A stretch of DNA of 64,000 bases from contig NC_072815.1 in assembly GCF_003013715.1 (NCBI RefSeq), positions 496,001-560,000 of the forward strand, in the 5' to 3' direction. Below the pieces are notes generated by a model, which worked only from the letters and a program-made list of their open reading frames with translations, searched no databases and was not told the DNA's origin. Shown here piece by piece: positions 1 to 9,833 of this stretch; positions within the stretch are counted from its first letter, which is position 1, and every line of letters begins with the position of its first letter. Source of the DNA: Candidozyma auris (lineage: Eukaryota; Ascomycota; Pichiomycetes; Serinales; Metschnikowiaceae). Made by a program: the position numbers and the translations under genes.

Positions 1-732
1 AGAATTGAAGGAAGACGAACTGTGATAAAATTGAGAGAATTGATAAACTGAGCCCAGTCTGAGGTCTTGAAAGTGACGTTTCTTTTATTCAACCCACTCT
101 GAAGGTCTTCTTTGCAAGGCGTTCTCAGAATATTTAGCGCACATATCTCATCAGACTAGCGTCTGAAAGGAATATTACCTCACACAAAAGGAGATTAAAG
201 CAAAAGTATACTACTAAGGTCAGAGTTCTCAGGTTAAAGTCACAGCAATGAAAGCTTCTCATGAGCTACTTCTCAATTATCAGTGTCCTAATAGTGTACT
301 CTCTGAGCCCGATTCATGTTTACCCATTCGTTTTTTCAATCCAATTTCTTTCCAAATTTTCTGAGGAAGAATTCATTAAATCTGAGCAGCATTTTCTCCT
401 CTCTTTGTTATTTCAATATTATCTTTTACTTTCTTGTTTGATGCTCGACTTACGGTATTGCGCAGCCTATGAGCCACTGCGAGGCATAACCTGAAAACCC
501 TCTTCGCCCACTACTCATCGACATTTCGAAGGATTGCAAGATATTTAACTGATTATCTTTCGTGAATAGTCATGACACTTTGCCTTTTTCGGTTCACAAA
601 TTTACCATTTCATCTTTTTGCACAGATCCGTTTGTTTCTTACTAGCCGGGGATGCCTCCTGCACGGGGCCATCTCTTCACATCAACATCAACAACACCAT
701 CACCACCTTCAAATTTTTATAAACGCTTCATC
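1..732. other. Gene-free left end and BRF1 upstream region
   Basis: I see no supported gene here. The longest open frame (261-494, 77 codons, plus strand) is hydrophobic and AT-rich with no recognisable domain, so I treat it as chance. The part nearest 733 is presumably the BRF1 promoter and leader. Confidence 0.5.
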
Positions 733-3138
733 ATGGCCTCCGTGCAAAAAGTAAAGCGATGTCCCGGGTGCCATCATACCAAGTTCATCCAAGACATGCT
801 GGCACTGTCGGGTGATCTTTTGTGTGAGAACTGTGGTATGGTGCAAGAAGAAAACCCCATCATTTCCGAGGTCCAGTTCGGTGAATCCTCCAGCGGTGCT
901 GCCATGGTGCAAGGTGCCATGGTGGGCGCCGATCAGGCCCGTGCTAACTTTTCCATGAGAAACGCCATGGAGTCAAGGGAACAGACACTTCTTAGCGCTA
1001 AGCTGAAGATTCGTAAATTGGGAAGCGCCATGAGGATCCCAGAGTACATCATGGAGTCTGCTAGTGGATGGTTTAAGCTTGCTTTGGTGCAGAACTTCGT
1101 GCAAGGTCGTCGTTCCCAGAATGTGATCGCTGCTTGTTTGTATGTGGCTTGTCGTCACGAAAGGACTCACCACTTGTTGATTGATTTCTCTTCTAGGTTG
1201 CAGATTTCGGTGTATTCTCTCGGTGCCACATACTTGAAACTTGTTCGTGCCTTGCAAATCCAAAAGCTTCCGCTCGCTGATCCATCTTTGTTCATTCAAC
1301 ACTTTGCTGAAAGACTTGGCTTTGGTGATCAGACTGCCAAAGTTTGCAGGGACGCCACAAAAATCGCTCAACGAATGGCCTCCGATTGGATTTTTGAGGG
1401 AAGAAGACCAGCTGGTGTCGCAGGAGCTTGTCTTTTGCTCGCAGCCAGAATGAACAACTTTAGGAGATCCCACGTTGAGATCGTAGCCGTGGCTCGTGTG
1501 GGTGGAGAGACAATCCAAAAGAGACTTAACGAGTTCAGAAAGACGAAATCTGGTGTCTTGACCCTTAATGAGTTTCGTGAGTCCGAAAAAACTGAACCCT
1601 CCCTACCGCCTTCTTATCAACAGAATCGTAACATCGAGTCGAAGATCCAGAAAATGCTTCGGCAAAGGGCCCGCATGCTCAAGCTGTACAAGAGGCTTGC
1701 TAGCCGAAATAAGCTTTTCGATGCTCTTTTCGAGGAAGAGATGGATGAGAGGCCACAACCGAAGAAGGAGCCAAACTCAAGTGTAGCTTCTACACAACAG
1801 ACAGATGTTGAGAATGGAGAGAATGAGGGACCGATATCTAGGGATGAACCTACGAATGAACAATCCGCCTCAAGGCAGGAGGAGGATAATGAAGTACCCG
1901 CCCCAAGGCAGGTAGGTTCCGATGAAGAAGCTGCTCCAGGGCAGGTTGGCACAAATGACGAATCTGTCGCTGAAGATACCGCGAACAAGGACGCAAGCAA
2001 TTCTGAAGCTACCGGTGATGTATCTGAACGCGAGAAGTCTACCGACAATGCAGAAACAAATAATGATGAAAGTGTCGCCGAGAATTCTGTTCAAAACAAC
2101 TCGTTGAACAAAGAAGACGCGAATGATCAAGGTGGTCCCAACGCTTTGAACAGTAATGAAGAACCAACCGTGAATGACGAATCGATATTCGACGATATGT
2201 ATGACATCATGCCTGCGGACATTGAGGATGAAGTTCCACAAGTTCACGATCCAGCATATAAACCTTCTAGCGGGAGTGGCAGGCTCAGAGGGTTATCGTC
2301 AGACAGAAAGCTACGTGTGCGTAAAGAGAGGAATTACGCTGCAGACAATTTCAATCATGAAGCTGCTTACGATGCCATGGAGCCCTTTCAGGCTATTCGT
2401 AAAAGGAGAGCGACAAATGTGTCGATGGCTAAGAAGGACTCTCTTTTGAAATCAGTATTGGCAGGAGGAGAGATATCTGAGAAAGAATTAGAATCTGCAC
2501 TCGATCATATCTGGCGCAGCCAGCAAAAAACTCTAAAGGAAGCGCTTTATCTGATTCCATCAGAAGAGCGAAGAAGGGCTCGTGTGAGTGAACTATTCGT
2601 CCCCGAGACTGGTGGGGAAGGAGATGAAGACGGAAATGAGCTGGCTCTTCCGACTGATCCTAATGAGAAGGAGCTATTGCGGCGTATTGAACTCAACAGA
2701 CCTAGAAATTTGGTTAAGAACTGTCCGACCACGGAAAGTTTGCTCAGCAAGGTGCCTGACAACCCTGAGCTTAATGACGATGATGACGACTCAGAAGTCG
2801 AGTTCTTGCAGCTCACCCCAGCACAAGCGAAGAAGAAGGAGGAAGCATGGGTTGGTATGAACTACGATTTCCTAATTGCCCAGGAGAAGAAAAACTTGAA
2901 GCAGGCTGCTGATGAGATCGCAGGAAACACTTCGGGCCAGCCACGAAAAAGAAGAAGAATCAAGGAGTCCAGCGTGGATCCTGTCATCAACGACCCTGCA
3001 GTTGCAAACGCAATCAGTCAGATAGGAGAGGATGGTAGAGCCGTTACCCCAGCCGAAAGCGCCAAACAATTATTGCAAAGCAAGAATTTCTCGAAGAAGA
3101 TCAACTACAGCTCAATTGGTGATCTTTTTAATAAGTAA
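733..3138 (+). CDS. BRF1: TFIIIB subunit Brf1 (TFIIB-related factor)
   Basis: Brf1 joins TBP and Bdp1 in TFIIIB and recruits RNA polymerase III to tRNA and 5S genes in the nucleus. The protein is 801 aa. An N-terminal zinc ribbon has C10-x2-C13 and C31-x2-C34. Two cyclin-like TFIIB repeats follow (roughly residues 75-265), with runs typical of the family such as NFVQGRRSQNV, HHLLIDFSSRLQ and WIFEGRRPAG. A long acidic, poorly ordered stretch (about 340-510) precedes the Brf1-specific C-terminal TBP-binding blocks. The ATG at 733 is chosen because the zinc ribbon sits right at the N terminus in this family. An in-frame ATG at 652 would add 27 Ser/Thr/Pro-rich residues. The protein is longer than S. 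cerevisiae Brf1 (about 600 aa), mainly through the acidic middle. CTG codons occur in the zinc-ribbon loop. Confidence 0.95.
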   Translation: MASVQKVKRCPGCHHTKFIQDMLALSGDLLCENCGMVQEENPIISEVQFGESSSGAAMVQGAMVGADQARANFSMRNAMESREQTLLSAKLKIRKLGSAMRIPEYIMESASGWFKLALVQNFVQGRRSQNVIAACLYVACRHERTHHLLIDFSSRLQISVYSLGATYLKLVRALQIQKLPLADPSLFIQHFAERLGFGDQTAKVCRDATKIAQRMASDWIFEGRRPAGVAGACLLLAARMNNFRRSHVEIVAVARVGGETIQKRLNEFRKTKSGVLTLNEFRESEKTEPSLPPSYQQNRNIESKIQKMLRQRARMLKLYKRLASRNKLFDALFEEEMDERPQPKKEPNSSVASTQQTDVENGENEGPISRDEPTNEQSASRQEEDNEVPAPRQVGSDEEAAPGQVGTNDESVAEDTANKDASNSEATGDVSEREKSTDNAETNNDESVAENSVQNNSLNKEDANDQGGPNALNSNEEPTVNDESIFDDMYDIMPADIEDEVPQVHDPAYKPSSGSGRLRGLSSDRKLRVRKERNYAADNFNHEAAYDAMEPFQAIRKRRATNVSMAKKDSLLKSVLAGGEISEKELESALDHIWRSQQKTLKEALYLIPSEERRRARVSELFVPETGGEGDEDGNELALPTDPNEKELLRRIELNRPRNLVKNCPTTESLLSKVPDNPELNDDDDDSEVEFLQLTPAQAKKKEEAWVGMNYDFLIAQEKKNLKQAADEIAGNTSGQPRKRRRIKESSVDPVINDPAVANAISQIGEDGRAVTPAESAKQLLQSKNFSKKINYSSIGDLFNK

Positions 3139-3246
3139 ACGTTATGGGACAAGCAACTATTCATAGAACACAAAACTTGACTTATTGTAGTAGCTTCAGT
3201 ATTTGGTCTAGGGAGTGCATACCGCACATCTACATTGTGGAGGGCT

Positions 3247-3253
3247 CGATGAG
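3247..3253 (+). promoter_or_regulatory. PAC-like element upstream of SDA1
   Basis: CGATGAG lies 52 bp before the SDA1 start. This is the core of the PAC motif that marks ribosome-biogenesis genes in ascomycete yeasts. The sequence match is direct; activity here is inferred. Confidence 0.45.
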
Positions 3254-3305
3254 CATCCCAGAAGGTGTTTTCACCCACTGAAAATCACACTACATTTCAC
3301 AGAAT

Positions 3306-5534
3306 ATGGGTAAAAAAAGAAGAGCAGCTATTCTCCCGACCAACATTATTCTTCTTCAAAATGTTGTTCGTAGAGATCCCGGATCCTACCACGAGGAGTT
3401 CCTTCAACAGTACTCCCACTACGAGTCTTTGAGAGACATCTTTCTCATGAACCCATCTCCAGACCAAGGAACAGAATTTGGCGAACTCATTGGTTTTGTA
3501 TCTGCCGTTTGTAATTGTTATCCAAAAGAAACGAAGAATTTCCCCGAGGAGCTTAGAAACATTCTTCTCAATAATCATAGAGACTTGACGCCTGACCTCA
3601 GAGAGAAGATAATCCAGTGTCTTACAATGCTTAGAAACAAGAACATCATCACTGCAGAAACGTTGATTTCGACGCTTTTCCCCCTTCTTCGAGCTTATTC
3701 TAGTTCTGCTCAGAATGCATCAACGAGCTCTCAGAACGCTAAAGCTGTGAGACGCCAAATTTACAGTACACTCATTTCTCTTTTGAAAGCAATGAACACG
3801 GGGGCAAAAAATCAGAAAATCAATAGAATGACTCAGGCTTTGCTTTTTGAGTTGCTTGAGCAAAGAGACGCTCAGGGTTTCTGGGCCACCAAGCTCACAA
3901 GAGAGCTCTGGAGAAGAGGTATTTGGGACGACTCAAGAACTGTGGAAATCATGACCCACGCTGCATTGCATCCTGATATGAAAGTGAGTACCTCGGGAGC
4001 GAAATTTTTTCTCGGTGCTGACAAGGAGAGACAAGAGGCTCTTGAGGATAATTCGTCTGACGAGGAGGGTTTTGATATGGGCTCATTGAAACATAAAATG
4101 CAAATCAACAAAAAATCATCAAAAAGAGCGAAAAAGATGGAGCAGGCACTTAAGTCGATGAAAAAGAAAAATGGAAGCAAGGGCTCAGCAACGTATTTGA
4201 ACTTCTCTGCTATTCATTTGCTTCGGGACCCACAGGGTTTTGCCGAGGCTCTTTACGATACACACATGAGTAACAAGGCTGCCAATAAGTACGATTTGGA
4301 GCATAAGATCTTGTTCATGAACCTCGTTTCGAGGCTTATTGGTACACACAAACTTACAGTGTTGGGTATTTATTCCTTTTTTCTCAAGTACTTGACTCCC
4401 AAGCAAAGAAATGTCACACAAATCATGGCTGCGTCCGCCCAAGCTTCCCACGACTTGGTGCCACCAGAAAACATTGCTTCCGTTGTGCGCAAGATTGCTG
4501 ACGAATTTGTCAGTGAAGGTGTTGCCTCCGAGGTGGCTGCTGCTGGTATCAACACAATTAGAGAGATCTTGGCTCGTGCTCCATTGGCTATTGATGCTAC
4601 TCTTTTGCAGGACTTAGTGGAGTACAAGGGCTCTAAAGCCAAAAACGTCATGATGGCTGCGAGATCTTTGATCTCTTTGTACAGAGAAGTTGCTCCTGAA
4701 ATGTTGCATAGAAAGGACCGTGGTAAAACAGCCTCGATCGAGCTTCAGCATGGCGAAAAGAAAGGATTGCCTCAGTTTGGTGTCGAGTCTACTGTTACTT
4801 CCATTCCGGGTATCGAGCTTTTGGCTAAATGGAGAAAAGAGCAAGGCTTGGAAGATGACGAAGAGAATGACGAGAACTGGGAGGTTGACGAGGACAGTGA
4901 CGACGATGACGTTGATGGTGAATGGGTCACCGTCGAATCGGATAAGGAAATTGATATTTCCGACTCCGAAGATGAAAAAGAGAAGAAGTCAGAGGAGGAT
5001 GCCAAGGATGAAAATGACGAGGAAGATTCTGACCTTGATCTCTCTGACAGTGAGAATGAAGAGACATCTGGCCCGGTGAAGAAGAAGGCGAAGATTGCAC
5101 AACCAAAGGCTGATGAAGCTGCCGCTGCCGAAAAGGCAATGACTGAGATGCTCTCTCTGAGAATCCTCACCCCAGCGGATTTTGCTAAGCTTGAAGAGTT
5201 GAAGGTCCAGGCTGGTTTGGAGAAGGTACTCGGCAAACAACACAACGAAGAGGAAGTTGATCTGACTTCTCTTGTTGGAAAGGTCAAGTACAAGCAGCTC
5301 AGAGAGGAAAGAATTGCTCACGCCAAGGAAGGAAAAGAAGACAGAGAGTTTGGTTCGAGAAAGGGTAAGAGAGAGAACCCACATTCCACCACCAATAAGG
5401 AGAAGGCGAGAAAGAAGAACTTCATGATGATGATCCACAAGAAGGCCGTCCAAGGCAAGCAGAAGATGTCTCTTAGGGACAGACAGAAGGTTTTGAGAGC
5501 ACACATAACCAAGCAAAAGAAGAAAGGGCTTTAG
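3306..5534 (+). CDS. SDA1: Sda1, 60S ribosomal subunit biogenesis and export factor
   Basis: Sda1 is a nuclear factor needed for late 60S pre-ribosome maturation and export, and in yeast for G1 progression and actin organisation. The 742-aa protein matches the family along its length (S. cerevisiae Sda1 is about 770 aa). An N-terminal helical repeat region is followed by a conserved block around residues 290-400 ([29 protein letters not shown]). A strongly acidic Asp/Glu/Ser stretch spans about 510-595, and the basic C terminus has the family hallmark [22 protein letters not shown]-like element lies just upstream, consistent with co-regulation with ribosome-biogenesis genes. It converges on HMO1 with 169 bp between stop codons. 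Confidence 0.95.
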   Translation: MGKKRRAAILPTNIILLQNVVRRDPGSYHEEFLQQYSHYESLRDIFLMNPSPDQGTEFGELIGFVSAVCNCYPKETKNFPEELRNILLNNHRDLTPDLREKIIQCLTMLRNKNIITAETLISTLFPLLRAYSSSAQNASTSSQNAKAVRRQIYSTLISLLKAMNTGAKNQKINRMTQALLFELLEQRDAQGFWATKLTRELWRRGIWDDSRTVEIMTHAALHPDMKVSTSGAKFFLGADKERQEALEDNSSDEEGFDMGSLKHKMQINKKSSKRAKKMEQALKSMKKKNGSKGSATYLNFSAIHLLRDPQGFAEALYDTHMSNKAANKYDLEHKILFMNLVSRLIGTHKLTVLGIYSFFLKYLTPKQRNVTQIMAASAQASHDLVPPENIASVVRKIADEFVSEGVASEVAAAGINTIREILARAPLAIDATLLQDLVEYKGSKAKNVMMAARSLISLYREVAPEMLHRKDRGKTASIELQHGEKKGLPQFGVESTVTSIPGIELLAKWRKEQGLEDDEENDENWEVDEDSDDDDVDGEWVTVESDKEIDISDSEDEKEKKSEEDAKDENDEEDSDLDLSDSENEETSGPVKKKAKIAQPKADEAAAAEKAMTEMLSLRILTPADFAKLEELKVQAGLEKVLGKQHNEEEVDLTSLVGKVKYKQLREERIAHAKEGKEDREFGSRKGKRENPHSTTNKEKARKKNFMMMIHKKAVQGKQKMSLRDRQKVLRAHITKQKKKGL

Positions 5535-5703
5535 TTCTAGATTTCATAGTGCATTTGCAATCACGGTTTATTTTTAATTGAACATAGTAGATTACATTCT
5601 GGCATTTACAGTATATTACAAACAGCGACGGGGATCATCAAGGGCAAAATGGATACATCAAAACAAGGAAGAATTGAAAACAAGTGAAATGTCGCCAAGC
5701 ACA

Positions 5704-7068
5704 CTATTGTTCCTGGTTGGCCTCGCTAGAACCAGGCTGCAGATGCTGCTTCTTCTTTTTCTTTTCCCCGTCCTTCTTTTTCTTCTTCTTGTGTTGGCTG
5801 CTACCCTGCTGACCCTGAGAGGTGTTGGCATTTGGAGAGGACTTGCTGTCGTGCTGCTCGACTTTAGCAGCCTCCTCTGCTACTTCAGCTGCGGCAGCTG
5901 CAATGGCATTGGCAACAGCTTGAGTTTCACTTCCAGTAGAGGAGGATGCAGCAGGCTTGGCTTTCTTTTTCTTTTCTTTAGGAGTCGGCTGAACTGACGT
6001 TTTCTTCTCCGTCTTGGCTGGAGTGGCTTGAACAGATGGTTTTTTCTCTGTCTTGGCTGGAGTGGCCACAGGGACAGGCTCACTCTGTTCTTTTGGTGCC
6101 GACTCTGGGGCCCTGGCCTCTACAGCTTTTGGTGCAGCTGCTTTTGGTGCCGCTTTTGGTGCCTCTTTTGGTGTAGCTTTTGGCACAGCTGAATCTAAGT
6201 TTCCTTTCTGTTGGGCTTCAGTCTCCTTCTTCTTTGGCTTAGGGCCTGGTTTGGCACCAGTCTTCTTGTTAGCGCCAGGAATTGGAATGGGCTGTCCACC
6301 TTCAGCCGTCTTCGTGGCATTGTACGACTCTAAAGCCTTCTTGTAGTCTTCGAACTCAGACTCGTAAGCCTTCTGCAAGGATTCCTTGTCCTCGGGGCTC
6401 AAGTTAGCCCAGCGTTCAGCGATGATCTGATTGAGCTCGGTGGCTGGGTAAGTAGGGAGGCCATTCTCGATTCTTTCTCTCTTCATTTGGTCACGAATAC
6501 TGAGATTGAAGCGCAAATACGTGGTCAATGGCTTCTTAGGCGCGTTGGGATCTCTCTCGATCTTTCTCTTCTTGGGTTTTTCAGGTTTTTCCGGAGCAGC
6601 AACAGGAGCATCAACCGGAGCAGCACCTTCAGCTGAAGTGGTCTCTGTAGGAGAGGAAGGCCCGCTGGAATTGGAAACAGATGATGAAGACGAAGACGAG
6701 GAGCCTGAAGAAGCCTCTGCGGGCTCAGCTGCCTTCGCCGGCTCCGGAGCCGGCTGCTCATCATCCTTGGCGGGTCTCTTTCTTTTTCTGGGAATTGTTT
6801 TGGCGGCAGCCTTAGCAGGCGTCGCCACGGACCCATTGGCCTTGGACGCCGCTGCTGCTGCTTGTTCAAGCTTAGGAAGATCAGCCAACGCCGCCTGGGT
6901 GGCTCCGGTTATTTTGTCGCTCAAGGCCGCCAACGACGAGGCCGTGTCGGAAGCGTCAACGCCGGCAGCTTTATAAAAATTGACGGTTGCGGTGGCAGCG
7001 TCCTTAGCAGCGTTGGAAAGTTCAAAGAAAGACGCAACAAGGGCGTTTTTGGCCTGTTCTAGAGACAT
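5704..7068 (-). CDS. HMO1: HMG-box protein Hmo1
   Basis: Hmo1 is a high-mobility-group chromatin protein. In S. cerevisiae it coats transcribed rDNA and many ribosomal-protein promoters, and in C. albicans it has a wider transcription-factor role. The ORF encodes 454 aa from the ATG at 7068. Residues 1-60 match the degenerate box A (SLEQAKNALVASFFELSNAA). After an Ala/Pro/Ser-rich linker comes a canonical HMG box introduced by ERDPNAPKKPLT. The C-terminal third is Ala/Pro/Lys-rich with repeated PKAAPK and AKTEKK units and ends in polylysine tracts, as in the S. cerevisiae protein. It is almost twice as long as S. cerevisiae Hmo1 (about 246 aa) because of the low-complexity linker and tail. 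The open frame extends upstream to 7263, but that part is not Hmo1-like. Confidence 0.9.
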   Translation of the reverse strand: MSLEQAKNALVASFFELSNAAKDAATATVNFYKAAGVDASDTASSLAALSDKITGATQAALADLPKLEQAAAAASKANGSVATPAKAAAKTIPRKRKRPAKDDEQPAPEPAKAAEPAEASSGSSSSSSSSVSNSSGPSSPTETTSAEGAAPVDAPVAAPEKPEKPKKRKIERDPNAPKKPLTTYLRFNLSIRDQMKRERIENGLPTYPATELNQIIAERWANLSPEDKESLQKAYESEFEDYKKALESYNATKTAEGGQPIPIPGANKKTGAKPGPKPKKKETEAQQKGNLDSAVPKATPKEAPKAAPKAAAPKAVEARAPESAPKEQSEPVPVATPAKTEKKPSVQATPAKTEKKTSVQPTPKEKKKKAKPAASSSTGSETQAVANAIAAAAAEVAEEAAKVEQHDSKSSPNANTSQGQQGSSQHKKKKKKDGEKKKKKQHLQPGSSEANQEQ

Positions 7069-7359
7069 GCTAAAGGTTGGCAAGAAATTAGCGTATAGGT
7101 GAGTTTTGGTCTGGGGCGAGTTGTTGAAGGAGGAAAAAAAACCGTGGGCGGTGGGCAGGGGAGGCGCTAGGGGGAGTCCCGGGCCGGGCGCAAAAACAAA
7201 AAAAAATAGGGAGAAAATTTTGTCGCTCGCTGGCGCCCCAAGTCGACCCTGGACGTAGTCCAATGGAGCTGAAAGTATTCAGACAATGTAAATTTCACTA
7301 GCTACAAAAATAAAATAAAGTATTTCAAGTTGAATTGGATATCTTTACCACATCGTGTT

Positions 7360-7620
7360 TACCGAAGCGGCTGTGCATTGCTCAAATTGACCGAGCTCCT
7401 CGTCGCAGACCTTCTTCGCCTGGAGCTGTTTTTGTGGTTCTGGACACCGCGGTGCAGCGAGAATGGGGCCCGCCGCGAGAGCCAGCGAAGGGACTCTTGG
7501 AGCGCGAGGAGCCATTTTTTGGGCGGCGCTTTGTCGAACGCAGTGCCACCGAAGTCTGGCACCGCAGATGCTGGCAGTGGCCATTGCGAAGAGGTGAAAG
7601 AACCCCAGGCAAAAATCATC
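7360..7620. other. GC-rich island, open in at least five frames
   Basis: This stretch is clearly richer in G and C than its flanks and is free of stops in two plus-strand and three minus-strand frames (76-98 codons each). None of the five translations resembles a known protein. It could hide a small gene on the minus strand, a structured RNA, or simply be GC-rich DNA. I could not match it to RNase P, SRP, U-snRNA or tRNA signatures. Confidence 0.3.
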
Positions 7621-7890
7621 TAGTATTTTGACCAAATTTTATGAATTGCGTTCAAAAAAATTCAAAAGAGGCGCCCAACTGAATAAAAGAGGTGTTCGTT
7701 CTTGACCTAGCTAATTTGGTAAGTGAAGTTGTCAATAGTTTGTCTTTGGTGTCTTGTGTGAGACCGTTAGGGCAGTCTGGGTTCGCAGCCAAGGGTCAAG
7801 CGAGCGAGACGTCAGGCACTTGAGCACCCTCTTAGTATTCAACGTTACTTGGTCTTTTTCGAAACAACGATCGTTTTTTGAGTTTTTCGA

Positions 7891-7960
7891 GCTGAAATCC
7901 ACCAAGCTGAATTCCATCAAGCTGAATTCCATCAAGCTGAATTCCATCAAGCTGAAGTCC
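7891..7960. repeat. 15-bp tandem repeat, about 4.7 copies
   Basis: The unit GCTGAATTCCATCAA occurs exactly three times in a row (7906-7950). A diverged copy precedes it (7891-7905) and a partial diverged copy follows. Being a multiple of three, it produces KLNSI-type repeats in the chance plus-strand frame. Confidence 0.9.
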
Positions 7961-8843
7961 GCACACAATATTCTAGAATTCACTTTGAATGTGGGTTTGT
8001 GGTTTGGAGCTGGGTCAATGCGCAGTGGTCTTGCAAAGCAGACATGCCTCGCACCTACTGCTTTCGGTACCGTAAGCGAACTCAGTAACCTCATGAAGAG
8101 AAGCATCAGATACCGAGGAATCAAACGAGGCTTTTGATCGAGAATGACGATGTATTGATATGACGAAGTGAGATATTGATGTATTTAATACCCTGAATAG
8201 CTTTTTTCTGAAGTCTACCTCGGCTGCAAATTTTGGACATACTTCACTTACTAGTTAGCATAATATTATTTTTCTTTTTTTTTTTTAACTTAAGTTGAAG
8301 TGCACATTAAAACGTGCTACTGAAACATATGACTTGGCTTGTAACTTGATTACTCTACTGATATGAGTTTCCATTGGATCGCCTTTAGGTAATGACCAAG
8401 AATCGCAAAGGGCAAACTTTGGAGTTCACTTTCAGTATATTTTCAGCATTCTTTCACAATTTGTTCACATTGCTGAGAAACTGTACATATTCACTTTGCC
8501 TCAGGCTACCTTCACTAGCGATCCTCTTGATGGGCGCCACTTATAGCACAAATTGCAGGAAGTTCTAAGCAGTCCCTGGTCCCTGTTGCAGAGGAGGACT
8601 TTGTGCTCGCCGTAACATATTCTTGATTAGAAGTGGCTGCGATTTACATATCAGCCAGTACATTTCCAGATACTTCAGCCCCAGTTGCAAAGTGCACTTT
8701 TCTGTCTGATAAAGCAGTTAAAGTACTTCAAATGGCATGTCTATATTCGGGCATCTGAGTCTACTGTAGTTACTATGTTCGCATCTCTACACTAGCGCGC
8801 ATATAAGTCAAATCTGGGGTACTTCGACAATTTCCAACTGACG

Positions 8844-9833
8844 ATGCTACTTCGCCAGCTTCGTCATTTGTCATGCTCTACGACCCAAAAAGCCATTGCT
8901 GTTGCCTGTCCTGGTCAGGGAATTATACCTCGTGGGTGTCTTGCCGCTTTCAAGCCCCACCATGATCTCATCGCTCCATCGCTCGAGCTTGTGGATGAGG
9001 TGCTAAATGAAAAGTTCTCGAAGAATTTATTTGGTGATACTTCAGCTGACGCTGACGAATGGAGCTTGCGAACCTCGAATGCGCAGCCAGCAATCTTGGC
9101 TTCTACGGTGATCACTAATCAGATGTTCGAGAAGCTCCACGGTATAGATATGGTCAAAGAGCCGAAGGTGCATTACGTTTTGGGCCACTCGTTGGGAGAG
9201 TACACTGCGTTGGTGCTTGCAGGTGTGCTTGATTTTGGCGATGCTCTACGGATTGTAAGAAAAAGGGGACTCTTGATGGAGGAATTGATTGGAATAGGCG
9301 ACTACTCAATGATGGTTCTAGTATTCAGACCAGGCAACTTTGATGCCGTCTCAGCAGTGGCCGCTGAATACAATGTGCTTGCATGTGTGAACAACTCTTC
9401 TCAGATACTGATCAGCGGTACTTCTTTGCAGGTAGAAAAGGCGTTGGCTGCCATGCCTGAGGGTGCAGTGTTGAAACTGGTGAAGCTTCCTGTAAAGATC
9501 CCCTTCCACAATGAGCTTCTCGAGTCAATTGAGCTGCAATTGGCTGAAATGGCTCCAAAGGACTTGAAGCAACCTATAAAGCCAATAGTATCCAACCTTG
9601 CAGGCTCAGTGAGTACGGGAAACTGCTACTTGAATACAGTCAAGGACAATTCCAAGCCTGTGCTATGGAAACAGTCCTTAGACTTTTTAAAAAATAACGG
9701 AATTAAGCATATCGTTAACTTGGGGCCAGGGCTGGCGCTTGGTGACATGAACAAAAGGTCAGGCTTGGAGAATCACCCTTTAGTTGGTATAGAAGATATG
9801 AAAGTGTTAGCAGAGAAGCTCGACAGTCTCTGA
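8844..9833 (+). CDS. MCT1: Mitochondrial malonyl-CoA:ACP transferase
   Basis: Mct1 loads malonyl groups from CoA onto mitochondrial acyl carrier protein for type II fatty-acid synthesis, which supplies lipoate and supports respiration. The 329-aa protein begins with a short basic and hydroxylated presequence (about residues 1-16, no acids), suited to mitochondrial import. The acyltransferase fold then starts at IAVACPGQG. The nucleophile is Ser116 in GHSLGEY, and the partner His222 sits in IPFHNELL. A conserved Gln and the GPG near the C terminus (NLGPGLALGDM) complete the family pattern. Length fits the family (S. cerevisiae about 360 aa). CTG codons, including one in SQILISG, should be read as Ser. 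Confidence 0.93.
   Translation: MLLRQLRHLSCSTTQKAIAVACPGQGIIPRGCLAAFKPHHDLIAPSLELVDEVLNEKFSKNLFGDTSADADEWSLRTSNAQPAILASTVITNQMFEKLHGIDMVKEPKVHYVLGHSLGEYTALVLAGVLDFGDALRIVRKRGLLMEELIGIGDYSMMVLVFRPGNFDAVSAVAAEYNVLACVNNSSQILISGTSLQVEKALAAMPEGAVLKLVKLPVKIPFHNELLESIELQLAEMAPKDLKQPIKPIVSNLAGSVSTGNCYLNTVKDNSKPVLWKQSLDFLKNNGIKHIVNLGPGLALGDMNKRSGLENHPLVGIEDMKVLAEKLDSL

Larger units (their letters stand above)
7069..8843. other. Intergenic region between HMO1 and MCT1 (divergent promoters)
   Basis: No gene is supported. The region holds a GC-rich island at about 7360-7620, a 15-bp tandem repeat at 7891-7960, a T run near 8275-8286, one GGYTGCRAA element (8222-8230) and a near match at about 8634, 210 bp before MCT1. 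The 127-codon plus-strand frame at 7754-8137 and its minus-strand shadow exist mainly because the 15-bp repeat keeps frames open. Confidence 0.5.
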
